DNA from: Nageia nagi
Taxonomy: Eukaryota; Pinophyta
Length of the DNA: 64,000 nt
Reading direction: 5' to 3'
NCBI GenBank assembly: GCA_050084985.1
Contig: JBITNC010000001.1
Span: 121,210,001 to 121,274,000, forward strand
The notes under the pieces are model-generated. The model was not told the DNA's origin. It made no database searches and worked only from the letters and a program-made list of their open reading frames with translations. This document shows positions 55,091-64,000 of this stretch, piece after piece (the stretch's first letter is position 1; the number at the start of each line of letters is the position of its first letter). Both the position numbers and the translations under genes were made by a program.

Positions 55091-55560
55091 TATTCCAAAA
55101 ATATCTTTTCATATGCATGAGGGTCATTATGAATTTCTCGTAATGCCTTTCAATCTTACTAATGATTCTTCAACATTCTAGAGTCTAATGAATTAGGTAT
55201 TTTACCCTTATCTTCATAAATTTTTTTAGTTTTATTTTATGATATTTTAATCTATAGCAAGACATGGAAGGATCATTTAGCACACTTAGATCAAACCTTG
55301 TAATTACTTCAAGAGCATCAATTATATGCAAAGAAATGCAAGTGTTCCTTTGGGCTATGAGAGATTGAATACTTGGGGCATGTTATTTTTGAATATGGTA
55401 TCAAGGTCAATCCATATAAAATTGCATACATGTAGGATTTACCTATTCCAATATCACTCAAGGGATTACAAGAATTTTTAGGCCTAACAAGTTATTATCA
55501 AAAATTTGTAAACAATTATGGAAAGATGACGACTCCACTCACATTATTACTAAAAAAGAT
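55087..55560 (+). pseudogene. Reverse transcriptase of element I, C-terminal part
   Basis: DIPKISFHMHEGHYEFLVMP at about 55090-55150, followed by FNLTNDSSTF, the gypsy RT block after the first Asp. The region of the catalytic YxDD is degraded (FYFMIF). HVIFEYGIKVNPYKI-like sequence and IPISLKGLQEFLGLTSYYQK (55440-55505) end the RT. Confidence 0.93.
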
Positions 55561-56040
55561 GCCTTTAACTAGTCACAATCAGTTGAAGAATCATTCTACA
55601 AACTAAAGGAGGTAATGTATTCCACTCATATTTTAGCCATTCTAAATTTTTTTAAAATATTTATCATTGAGAGTGATGCCTTTGGAATAGGATTTGGTGT
55701 AGTTTTGATGCAATAGGGAAGACTCTTGGATTTCACCAATAAGGCATTAATGGGTCAAAATTTGGTTAGATCTATCTATGAAAAGGAGATGTAGGTAATA
55801 ATCCATATGATTCAAAAGTGGAGACCCTACCTCATTGGTCAATATTTTATTGTACACACAGATTACCATAGAATGAAGTACTTTTTAGAATAGTGAATTA
55901 CAAAAATTGAACAACAAAAGTGGGTGATGAAACTACTAGGGTATAACTACAAAATAGTATATAAAAAGGGATTGGAGAAATGGTTATAGATGCTCTTTAT
56001 CATAAATATAAGGAACCTATAGCACTAGAAATAATTTCAC
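55561..56040 (+). pseudogene. RNase H of element I
   Basis: FIIESDAFGIGFGVVLMQ at about 55660-55710 is the DASGxGxGAVLMQ signature of Ty3/gypsy RNase H; RSIYEKEM and IQKWRPYLIGQYFIVHTD follow. Stops and a frameshift near 55910. Confidence 0.92.
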
Positions 56041-57243
56041 TACCAGTTCCCTAGTGGTTAGAGCACATGAAGAAAGAATGGCTTCAACATGACTCAATTC
56101 AGACATTAATTCAACAAATCTAGACTAATCCTGCTAGTAAATCAAATTTCTCATGGCAAGATGGCATTTTATGCTTCAAAGGTTGTATTACATTACCATA
56201 CACTTCTTCACGTCGATATGAAATACTTCAAGAATTACATGCTGCACCATTAGCCAAACACATAGGGTTTCTCAAGACCTATAAAAGAGTGGCTTGATCT
56301 TTTTATTGGGATAAAATGAAACATGAAATTAAGAAATTTGTTACCAAATGTGATGTTTATCAATAAAAGAAGGATGAAATAGTTGGCATTCATGGTTTAC
56401 TTTAGCCCTTACTTATCCTAAGTCCTCCTTGGACTGATATCTTGATGGAGTTCATTAAAGGCCTTCCCAAGTCTCAAGGTAAATCCATTATTTTGGTGAT
56501 ACTTGGCCAATTGTCTAAGTATGCACACTTTTACTCTTAGCACATTTATTTAAAGTTTTCAATATGGTCCAGCTTTTTGTTGATAACATCTTCAAGCTTC
56601 ATGGTATGTCTACCACTATAGTTAGTGATCGAGACCATACATTCACTAGCAAATTTTGGTAAGAATTTTTCAAGATGCAAAGAACTCAACTCAAAATAAG
56701 ATTAGCTTATCTACCCTAGACTGATGGATAGTTTGAAATTGTTAACAAGTTCTTGGAAACCTATTTATGCTATTTATTAATGGATAGTTTAAAATTGTTA
56801 ACAAAAGCTTGGAAACCTATTTATGTTATTTTGATTCAACCCAATCAATTCATTGGGTAAAATGGAATCATTTGGTAGAATGGTGGTATAACACTTCATA
56901 CAATATAACCATTTAGATGACACCATATGAAGTATTGTAGGGTTAGACACCACCCATAGTGAAAACATATGTACCAGGTAGTATAAAGGTCCAACTGGTT
57001 GATACTAATTTACATACATAGGTAGATATTTTTCATCTTCTTCAAGAGAATTCATGAACTACACAACACTACATGAAACAACAAGCTAATTAGAATAAGA
57101 TGGAATATGAATTTCAAGCTAGAGATATGGTCTTTCTATGCCTGTAGCCATATAGCAAAAATCCCTTAAAGATTAAGAGTCCTTAGAAATTGGCTCCAAA
57201 ATTTTATGGCCTTATTATTCTTACAAAATTACACTCTTGTAGG
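56041..57243 (+). pseudogene. Integrase of element I (Ty3/gypsy)
   Basis: HHCC zinc finger region at about 56240-56370 (LHAAPLAKHIGFLKTYKRVA, HEIKKFVTKCDVYQ), core PPWTDILMEFIKGLPKSQGK (first Asp) at 56430 and SDRDHTFTS-like sequence (second Asp) at about 56620, then WWYNTSYN and TPYEVL at 56880-56940. C-terminal FQARDMVFLCL and NPLKIKSP-KLAPKFYG end at the junction with J. A 57-bp in-frame duplication lies at 56723-56836. Confidence 0.93.
56723..56836 (+). repeat. 57-bp in-frame tandem duplication in integrase of element I
   Basis: ATGGATAGTTTGAAATTGTT and ATGGATAGTTTAAAATTGTT start 57 bp apart; 57 is 19 codons, so the frame was kept. The unit covers the VNKFLETYL segment of integrase. Confidence 0.93.
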
Positions 57244-58923
57244 TAACATTCATTCATTCATTCATTTTTTTCCTGCAAATAAAATTCCTTCTATATTTCT
57301 CATTTCTTATTTCCCTTTCCTTATCAGTTGCAAATATTTGCACAAACTATAGTCTTGAGCATGTATTGTATATACTTAGTCTTTGTTCCTTGATTCAAAT
57401 ATTGTATATGTTCTTAGTTAGTATTCAAATTTTGTTTAAGTCATTTCCAGTTCATGTTTGCCTAGTTTGAGTCCTAGTTAGTGAAATGTCACTTAAAACC
57501 ACTATTTTGTTCAAAGGGTGTTATTTTTGAAGTCACACAAGTCATGTATATAAATATGAGTGTTATTATGGTGTAATAAATCATACGAGTCCCATTTTAT
57601 AAAAATTGGTTAAGTAATTTTTGGGTATTACATTATATACTATCTATGTATTTGTCTAAGTAATTTCTAGACCCTATTGTAAATGAAGTTACTTATGTTT
57701 TATCTAAGTATAGTCTGGGTCTTAGTTCCAGGCCCCATTATATATAAGGTCTAGCTTTGATTGAGTCCTGTAGCTAGAACTATTGTAAGATTCGAAGTAA
57801 AATTGAGCCTGTGAAAATCCAATGGTGATGAAATACTTTTTAGCAAAACTTAGTGGGCTTTAGATTTCCTCATCGATGGATAGTCCTAATAGTATTTATG
57901 GTGGGAGATGTTCATAGTGCTACATTTAGCAAACCCTGCTAGTTTTGAGCAATGACATCAAACTTTATAGAGGAATCAGAGGGTGATAAGTTCCATAAGT
58001 ATTTCAAGTTTTAAGAATCCTTACTGAGATATAACAAGACCTACCAAGGATAAATAAAGATTATAAGAGGAGGTGAATGCTTGGGTCCACCTAATCAAGG
58101 GTGTATGGGCCTTGGGACTCTATCAATGTCTCAACTACAAATCATTTCCACATGGTAGCGATAGTTCACTCTTAGGTTTGAAAGCCTACATCTTCCCTTC
58201 ACCCTTACAATATTTAGCATTAAAAATGCAAACAAAAGCATTTAATGATTACAAAGAGTTGCTAGACCATCGATTGCTAAAATGGCTTGATTGTACTTAA
58301 AAAAATGGTATACCATACCTTGTAAATTTAGAAATAGTTCTAGATTTACCTTGTTAGAAGATAAGTGACTAATTATGTCTAGAAAGGTACAAGATTAAAG
58401 ATTCACAAAGTTTAAGAATTGGCAGTGCATTTGAACCATGATCCATAACTATTTACAGTTGTAAAATCGCATGTAAATATTGTAAATATTTAAGTTTGTG
58501 CAATCTTTAGTCTAAGGGTTGTATGTAGTTATTAATGGTGTACAACCATCTATTAGAAAGGAAATAGTATATGTATTGGACTATTAGAAGTTCATAAGGT
58601 CAAATATTTTAGCAAAGTTTCTCATTGTAAGAACTACTTTTATATGTGATAATGCAATATAGTGATGGTTTTCCCCTTGAATTATGTGGCTGTTATCTTA
58701 TTTTGTGATTATTATGTATGAGCTCTTATCCAAACTTATGGCTATGTATTGCAATTGTGAGACCCCAAGAGTGAGATAGTTGTCCTATTCTTAGTATTGG
58801 CTATGGATTATTGCCTATGCAGTGATGCTCAAGCTAATTAGTTTAGTTTTTTTCATGTTATTTACTTTTCATATTTACCATTTTAGATTTTTGTGTCTTT
58901 CTTATTACTTTTGACCTCTTTCT
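57244..58923 (+). repeat. 5' LTR of element J
   Basis: Borders inferred from the first shared block (TAACATTC) and the primer-like site after 58923. TATATAAATA at 57547. The open stretch 58073-58300 corresponds to a non-coding LTR block of the other copy, so it is not called a gene. Confidence 0.6.
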
Positions 58924-59460
58924 AGATTGGTATCACCCTATAACTCAGATATTGAGAAGAAATCCCCACAAATGCACTATCCCACTAAGTGTGCTAAAAA
59001 TGAAACTTATTGCTATTGATTAGAATAATGCAACCTAAGGGTTTGGTATGGTAATTTTTACACCACTCTAGTAATAGCAAGTTCCTTGAATGAGCAGAAG
59101 GTGGTGGGACATGAGTAAAATCTACATCATTTGGATGTGAATAGGTTAGATAGCTATATCTAGTAGGCTATCATCATTATTTTAAAATTTTATAAGGTTT
59201 CTTTGATTTTATTGGCAACTCTTCTATCATACTAGTCATTTTCATGAATCCTAATACCTCTAGTTCATAAATTGAGTAGAAGTAATACCAAAAAGTCTTC
59301 CCAATAGCCTAAATTTCAAGAGCTATCACTTCCTTAAAGGAAGATTAGGAGAAAGATTTGTAAGAATTTATCTCCATAATTTCTTGTGAGAGTTCCGCTA
59401 TCAATTGTATTTTATTCAGTCTAACAAAATCCTTCATCTAACCCTACTAGTCCAAACATG
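58924..59460 (+). other. Leader of element J with primer-like site
   Basis: TTGGTATCACCC at about 58925-58936 resembles an iMet-type primer site. The remaining 0.5 kb holds no gene I can see. Confidence 0.4.
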
Positions 59461-60600
59461 GCTTAACCTACTGCTATAGATTTCTTTGCTTCAAATAATA
59501 GTCATCCATTAGTAGTCCTTACTAATTCCCCAACTATTCCCCAATAAGCTTTTAAAATATTGTTTACGTATGATGGATTAGGAAAAATATCATATGAGCA
59601 TTATCAAGATGTATCCCACTTGGCATCAAGTTATCATAGATGAAATTATTATGAAAAGATTATTATCACATTTTTTCAAAGGAAAAGTAGCAGAATAGTT
59701 TAGAACCTTGAATCCTTATTTAATAAACACATGGGGTGAGTTATGTCAAGATCTGATTAAAATATTTGTTGAAGATGGTGATGATAATACCTTTCTAACC
59801 CTTATAGTCTATATAAAGAGATATTCTCATGAGTATGTATATGATTTTAATATCAACTTCCAGAAAACTTAGAAGTCCATTTCAATGAAGATTAGACAAA
59901 CTAATTATCAAGCCTTGGTATACTATAGGAAAGCTTTTCACCTCAATCTATTTGTGCTAATTATCATGTCTAGGGAAACTTTTCCAAAAGTTTTTCAAAC
60001 AAAAACTATTGAACACACATTGGTTTCCTTTGGAAAAATTCAACCGAGATATATCATGCCATTATTTTCTAATTTATTTCTAAAATAATCTCTTAAACTA
60101 ATACTTCATCTAAGAGTATTAGCTTTACCTCATCCTCCTAAACCTATTGTTCATAACTAAGTACCAACTCTCCTAGCTCTTGCATCAACAAGTACAAGTA
60201 TTGGGTCTAACCAACAAGAGGTTGAGAGGATAAGATAGTTGAATATAACTATTAAGAATCTCAGAAACAAGCTCACTTTAAAAGTAAGGCAAAATCATGA
60301 CCATAATTTGAGAAGATATGATAATCAATTTCAGATAAGATTATAGAATTGAAAAAATCAACCAAAGCAACCTCCTACTTCCAAAGCTATTTACATTGCA
60401 TTCATGGTTAGCTCTTCAAAAAGTGAAGATCTGATTGTTATAAAATGATTTCCTCCTTATTCTACTCCATATTTTCCAAACTCTTGTGTAGGCTATCAAC
60501 ACCAATACTTGGGTTTACACTCTAGTCAAATGGTAGAACCTACATCAAATCCTATTGCATATATTACTATGGTGATTTTTAAGATTTCAAGTTATTATGA
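59461..60600 (+). pseudogene. gag of element J (Ty3/gypsy, same type as element H)
   Basis: Frames at 59540-60085 follow the H gag step by step: KISYEHYQDVSHLASSYH, FKGKVAE-FRTLNPYLINTW, YVYDFNINFQKT, ISMKIRQTNYQALVYYRKAF (open stretch 59885-60088), ETFPKVFQTKTIEHTLVSFG. Many breaks. The rest to 60600 is a poorly readable C-terminus; no zinc knuckle found. Confidence 0.8.
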
Positions 60601-60620
60601 TTCTTTCAGAGTTACACTCT

Positions 60621-60630
60621 AAGAATAGGG
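60621..60630 (+). promoter_or_regulatory. Polypurine-like tract of element J
   Basis: AAGAATAGGG directly before the second LTR. Confidence 0.45.
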
Positions 60631-62221
60631 TAACATTTTGATATTTTTTATTCTTTAATTCATTTCAAATAAATCTATTCTTGATCCCTGCTTCTTATTT
60701 CCCTTTCATTTTTGTAAATAATCAAAATGAGTCTCTTATTTATACTCAGTCTTTTTGTCAAGATTTTGGTCAAGTCTAAAGATTTCCAAGTATTATCAAT
60801 AGTCTAGGTACTATTCATATGCATATGAGTTGTAACCAATTTTATTTCAAAGTCTAACTTCTATGTAGCAGGTGTTGTAATAAGTCCCAAAAATTAGTCA
60901 TAATCTAATTTAATATTTTTTGGTAAAAGTATATAAATGGATAGTCATAGGAATTCTATTGAAGTCATATCAAGGAGTTAATGTATCATGTCCAGGAAGT
61001 ATCATGATATGTAAGGAAAGTAAGTGTTTAAGTCAAATTTGGGTATTATAGGAATATAGGTTCTTCCAAGAATTGTTGTAAATAAGAGTCTTTATTTTGT
61101 TAAAGTTACCAGTGGATGATGTTATAAAATCCATTGATTACCAAAGAAATTTTTTTATCATACACTAAAAATCATCAGGAGATATTTCAAAAAACCATCT
61201 TCTTAGAGCCCATCAATTTTGAGTGATGACATCATACCTTTTTATCAAAATCAATGGGTCTTGAGATAATCATTCAACAAAAGATATTACATTCAATAGT
61301 AGATATTTTCAAAAGATAACTAAATAGAGCCATTAATTTTGAGTGATGATATCACAACTTTTGTCTAAAATTGGTGGGTGTTAAGCAAACCCCTACCATC
61401 AATAGAGCCTACCAAGAAGAAACAAAGCCCACTAAATAAGAAAAAAATAATGAGTGGAAAAGAACACTTGGGTCCACTTGATCATGAGTGTTTGATCTCT
61501 AGGGATCTACCAATGTGTTGACCATGACTCATTTCCACATGATAGTAACAGTTCTTCCTACAATTACAATGATACCCTATTCATTGCCTTCATTATTCCA
61601 TGCAGTTGGGAACTACAATGCTCATCATAAATAGTTGTAGGGAGTTAGATCATTACCAATAGAATATAATGCCAAATCATATCAATCAGGCTAACAAAAT
61701 ATGCATCTTTAATTACTTACAATCCCAAGATAATCCAATCAATGACAAGTTAGAAGGATTGTTGCTTAATAGTACATTAGCTTAGAGATATCAAGTTCTT
61801 AGACTTTATAATTGATTGTACTTTTCACTATGTAATTTAACATAATTATAATTAAAACTCTATAGTTGTGAATAGTTTCTTTTACTCTTTTCAATCAAGT
61901 AGATTAGTTAAGTGTATTAATAGTGAACAACCATCTAATGGTTGATATAAATATATAAATAGGGGACTTTTGTAAGTCCAAATGGTCGAACATTCTAGCA
62001 AATTTATCCAAGTATATAAGATGCTTTCATGTTTAATAATGCAAATTGATAATGCTTTTCCCTCTGTAATATATGACTATTTATTACATTTTGTAAATAT
62101 TATGTATGAAATGCTATCTTAAGTTATGGCTATGTATTGTGATTGTGTGACCCCAAGGGTAAGATAGTTTACTATATTTAATTTTGTTTATAGATTGCTA
62201 TTGAGCTATAATGCTTGAGCT
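60631..62221 (+). repeat. 3' LTR of element J, right end missing
   Basis: Shares the blocks listed for the element with 57244-58840; ends near 62221, about 100 bp short of the position equivalent to the 5' LTR end. TATATAAATGG at 60930. AGCCCATCAATTTTGAGTGA is itself repeated at about 61207 and 61329. Confidence 0.6.
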
Positions 62222-62708
62222 ATGTAGTGTTAGTCGAAAGATACTCCAAGCTGAGAACCCCATCCTGAATATGCTATCGAATGAAGTGCATGTGAACCTC
62301 AATATGCTTGGTTCGCTGATGCTCAACAAGATTGCGAGAAATATGAATTGCACTTTGGTTATCATAGAAGAGAACAGTAGGGTGATCCTGAGAAAAACCA
62401 AACTCAGCCAATAACTGACGAAGCCAAAGAGCCTCCTGACTAGCTGTAACTGCTGCCCTGTACTCTGCCTCTGTAGATGATAATGCAATAGCCTGCTGCT
62501 TCTTGCATGACCAAGATATAGAGAGAGATCCAAGACAGAAAACATAACCAGAAGTGGAACGTCTATCATCAACTAAACCAGCCCAATCTGAATCAGTATA
62601 GCCCAATAACTCAATAGAACCACGGCCATAGGATAAACCAAAGTGAGGTGTACCTCTCAAGTATCGAAGAATGCGCTTGGCAGCTTGCCAATGACTATCA
62701 TGAGGAGC
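62222..62708 (-). pseudogene. RNase H of element K, C-terminus missing
   Basis: After a TAG at about 62700 (SRFS*APHDSHW, consistent with CAG to TAG) the frame is open: AAKRILRYLRGTPHFGLSYG, GYTDSDWAGLVDDRRSTSGY, ALSSTEAEYRAAVTASQEAL, FYDNQSAIHISRNL and VHMHFIR, with TDSDW, STEAEY and the DNQSA catalytic motifs all intact. A stop follows HFIR, then HIQDGVLSLEYLSTN in frame up to the junction. The last about 40 residues of pol are missing. Confidence 0.95.
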
Positions 62709-63560
62709 CTAAGAGAATCGAGAGAGTAAACCAACTGCATAGGAAATGTCAGGATGAGTATGGGTAAGATACAAAAGACTTCCTACCAATTGGTGATACA
62801 AGGTAGCATCACAAAGAGGAGAGGTGCAAGAAGAAGTCAATATAACCCCAGATTGAAATGGCATAGGAGAGGACTTGCAATCAGTCATCTGAAAATGCTG
62901 AAGAAGATCCAAGGTATACTTGTGCTGACATAAAGAAATTTCTATAGCAGTCTGATTGATCTGAAAACCAAGGAAGTAATGTGCCAATCCCAAATCGGTC
63001 ATCTCAAATTGCACTAAAAGAGAATGCTGAACAGTCTGAATATGAGAAGAGGAACTCCCAATGAGAAGCAAATCATCAACATAAAGAACAAGTATGGTAA
63101 TGTCCTTCCCATCTCTCCAAATGTAAACGGTATTATCAGAGTAACACCTGACAAAACCAGTAGAAAGAAGAAAGGAATCCATCTTTTCATACCAAGCTTG
63201 AGGAGCTTGTTTGAGACCATAGAGAGACTTTCGTAGTTTGCAAACAAGAGAAGCATCCTCAACAAAACCCAAAGGTTGCTCCATATAAATCTCCTCATGC
63301 AAATCTCCATGTAAGAAAGCACTCTTAACATCCATCTGAAAAATAGACCATCCCTGAGAGGTAGCAAGTGCAAGTACAAGTCGAACAGAATTCATCTTAG
63401 CAACAGGGGCAAAGGTTTCAGTGTAATCAACACCTTCAACCTGTGAAAAACCCTTAGCTACCATACGAGCTTTGTACTTATCAATAGACCCATCAACAAC
63501 ATACTTGGTTCGGTAAACCCACTTACAATGAACCATCTTTCTTCCCTCAGGAAGAGGCAA
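62709..63560 (-). CDS. Reverse transcriptase of element K, open 283 codons
   Basis: Uninterrupted copia RT: KMVHCKWVYRTKYVVDGSID at the start, DYTETFAPVAKMNSVRLVLA, WSIFQMDVKSAFLHGDLHEE (first catalytic Asp), SLYGLKQAPQAWYEKMDSFL, LVLYVDDLLLIGSS (catalytic YVDD), DLGLAHYFLGFQINQT, LYHQLVGSLLYLTHTHPDIS. All catalytic residues are present. The ATG is an internal Met, not a true start: pol was one reading frame, and a small deletion just upstream (NQT then PLPEG in another frame) breaks it. The downstream stop separates RNase H. Confidence 0.96.
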   Translation of the reverse strand: MPLPEGRKMVHCKWVYRTKYVVDGSIDKYKARMVAKGFSQVEGVDYTETFAPVAKMNSVRLVLALATSQGWSIFQMDVKSAFLHGDLHEEIYMEQPLGFVEDASLVCKLRKSLYGLKQAPQAWYEKMDSFLLSTGFVRCYSDNTVYIWRDGKDITILVLYVDDLLLIGSSSSHIQTVQHSLLVQFEMTDLGLAHYFLGFQINQTAIEISLCQHKYTLDLLQHFQMTDCKSSPMPFQSGVILTSSCTSPLCDATLYHQLVGSLLYLTHTHPDISYAVGLLSRFS

Positions 63561-64000
63561 GTCTGATTCTTCATCAAAGAAGAATACTCAACATTCATAG
63601 CATCATCCCACTCCTGTATTCCATGTGCCTATGAAAAGGTTTGGGGATCACCCAAAATTGACTGACAAACAAGGCCAGTCCTAATGGAAGGAGGGCGTTT
63701 AGAAGATGGAAGATCCTGGATAAAAGGAAGAGCCTCCTCAACAGTAGTTCATGCCCACTTAGGCAAAGGGGCACTAGTAGAATCAACGAGGGATGTAGAA
63801 GCCTCAACTATGGTAGCAGGTGCTATGATTGGTGAAGGAGGAGCAGTGCGAGAATCATCCTCAATCATATCAACCATAGGAGAAATATCAAGAGAAGGAG
63901 AAGGGGGAGAAGAAGAGAAAGTGTCAGAACAATGAAGGCGCTCATCAAACTGTACATGAGTATGAAAGAAGACATCATGTGTAGTAGGATCAATGAGTCG
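63561..64000 (-). pseudogene. Integrase-RT linker of element K
   Basis: From the window edge: RLIDPTTHDVFFHTHVQFDE (the 'YRLIDPxT...F' end of integrase), an acidic, Ser/Pro-rich spacer (SSSPPSPSLDISPMVDMIED), PSSKRPPSIRTGLVCQSILG, HGIQEWDDAMNVEYSSLMKN. Two stops (at about 63750 and 63630) and one short deletion before RT. Confidence 0.88.

Larger units (their letters stand above)
44498..57243 (+). mobile_element. Element I: Ty3/gypsy retrotransposon split by B
   Basis: LTR end, degenerate primer site, gag, protease and the first part of RT (to 47174) on the left of element B; the rest of RT, RNase H and integrase on the right (55087-57243). All domains are in gypsy order (integrase last). 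Stops are dense, so it is old. The integrase is cut after its GPY-like region by element J; no 3' LTR found. Confidence 0.9.
57244..62221 (+). mobile_element. Element J: gypsy-type element with gag only
   Basis: Two strongly diverged long terminal segments (57244-58923 and 60631-62221) that share blocks: TAACATT start, CTTCTTATTTCCCTTTC, TATATAAAT, GGGTCCACYTGATCA-like, TTTCCACATGRTAG, TTATGGCTATGTATTG and GACCCCAAG. Between them is a gag of the same type as in H and no pol. The right end is cut and joined to K. Divergence suggests great age. Confidence 0.7.
62222..64000 (-). mobile_element. Element K: Ty1/copia of another, younger lineage (partial)
   Basis: Minus strand: integrase-RT linker (from 64000), RT and RNase H, ending abruptly at 62222. 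The codons are far better preserved than in A, B or E and the protein differs clearly (SLYGLKQAPQAWYEKMDSFL), so this is a separate lineage. Its gag side lies outside the window; its 3' untranslated region and LTR are absent and J sequence follows. Confidence 0.92.

Noticed and set aside
62211-62414. Plus-strand 67-codon frame
   Set aside because: Antisense to the RNase H of element K.
63684-63935. Plus-strand 83-codon Gly/Glu-rich frame
   Set aside because: Antisense to the Ser/Pro-rich integrase-RT linker of element K.
1-64000. Host protein genes, tRNA or rRNA genes, organelle DNA insertions
   Set aside because: I looked for conserved protein motifs outside the elements, tRNA-like T-loop GGTTCRA motifs with paired arms, and rRNA blocks, and saw none; a tRNAscan or protein search could still reveal something in segment X.

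Overview
This window is an AT-rich piece of a very repeat-dense land-plant nuclear genome. I found no intact host gene, rRNA, tRNA or CRISPR array. Essentially everything recognisable is a plant LTR retrotransposon in some state of decay: Ty1/copia (RT of the YGLKQAPRAWY / YVDD type, tRNA-iMet-type primer sites), Ty3/gypsy, and gypsy-like elements that have lost or never had pol. The density, nesting depth and long divergent LTRs fit a large plant genome (a conifer or other gymnosperm, or a large-genome angiosperm); the sequence does not let me choose a species. I use letters for the elements.

Layout. Element E (copia, minus) fills 1-6779; it sits in the gag of element F (copia, minus), which runs from 6780 to its 5' LTR at 29544-30108. 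F's leader was invaded by D (plus, 7937-28010, about 1.4-kb LTRs, no pol). D's 5' LTR was invaded by C (plus, 8913-23271, about 1.23-kb LTRs, no pol). C's internal region was invaded by A (copia, plus, 10876-19482). This is a four-deep nest, F > D > C > A. Next comes an unrecognised host segment X (30109-30903 and 42873 to about 44497), split by G (gutted copia relative, plus, 30904-42872), which contains H (gypsy with gag and the integrase tail only, minus, 36536-41327). Then a Ty3/gypsy element I (plus, about 44498-57243) has its RT split by B (copia, plus, 47175-55090). Last come J (gypsy with gag only, plus, 57244 to about 62221) and K (a different, better preserved copia, minus, 62222-64000), joined by a non-canonical junction.

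A, B, E and F belong to one copia family; G is a related derivative. They share about 500-bp LTRs, a U3 inverted repeat, a TATAAATA box, an iMet-type primer site, and an unusually long (2.2-2.9 kb) non-coding leader before gag. The most interesting observation is that this leader has the form of one large intron: a donor (GAG|GTAAAA in A, E, F and G; a weaker form in B) about 100 nt after the primer site, and an acceptor (TTTCACATTCTTGTGTAG or close to it in A, B and F; last base mutated in E) three bases before the gag ATG. Inside the intron is a conserved stem with a purine-rich arm-to-arm segment, and at a similar place in every member a GC-richer, C-rich 'island' whose sequence differs from copy to copy. 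This would let one element make spliced gag-pol mRNA and unspliced genomic RNA.

The other notable system is C, an element without pol that carries 30-bp (10-codon) tandem repeats and a 250-codon open frame of unknown nature, and that shares its polypurine tract and LTR start with D. Coding regions are mostly pseudogenes; K's RT-RNase H has the fewest breaks.
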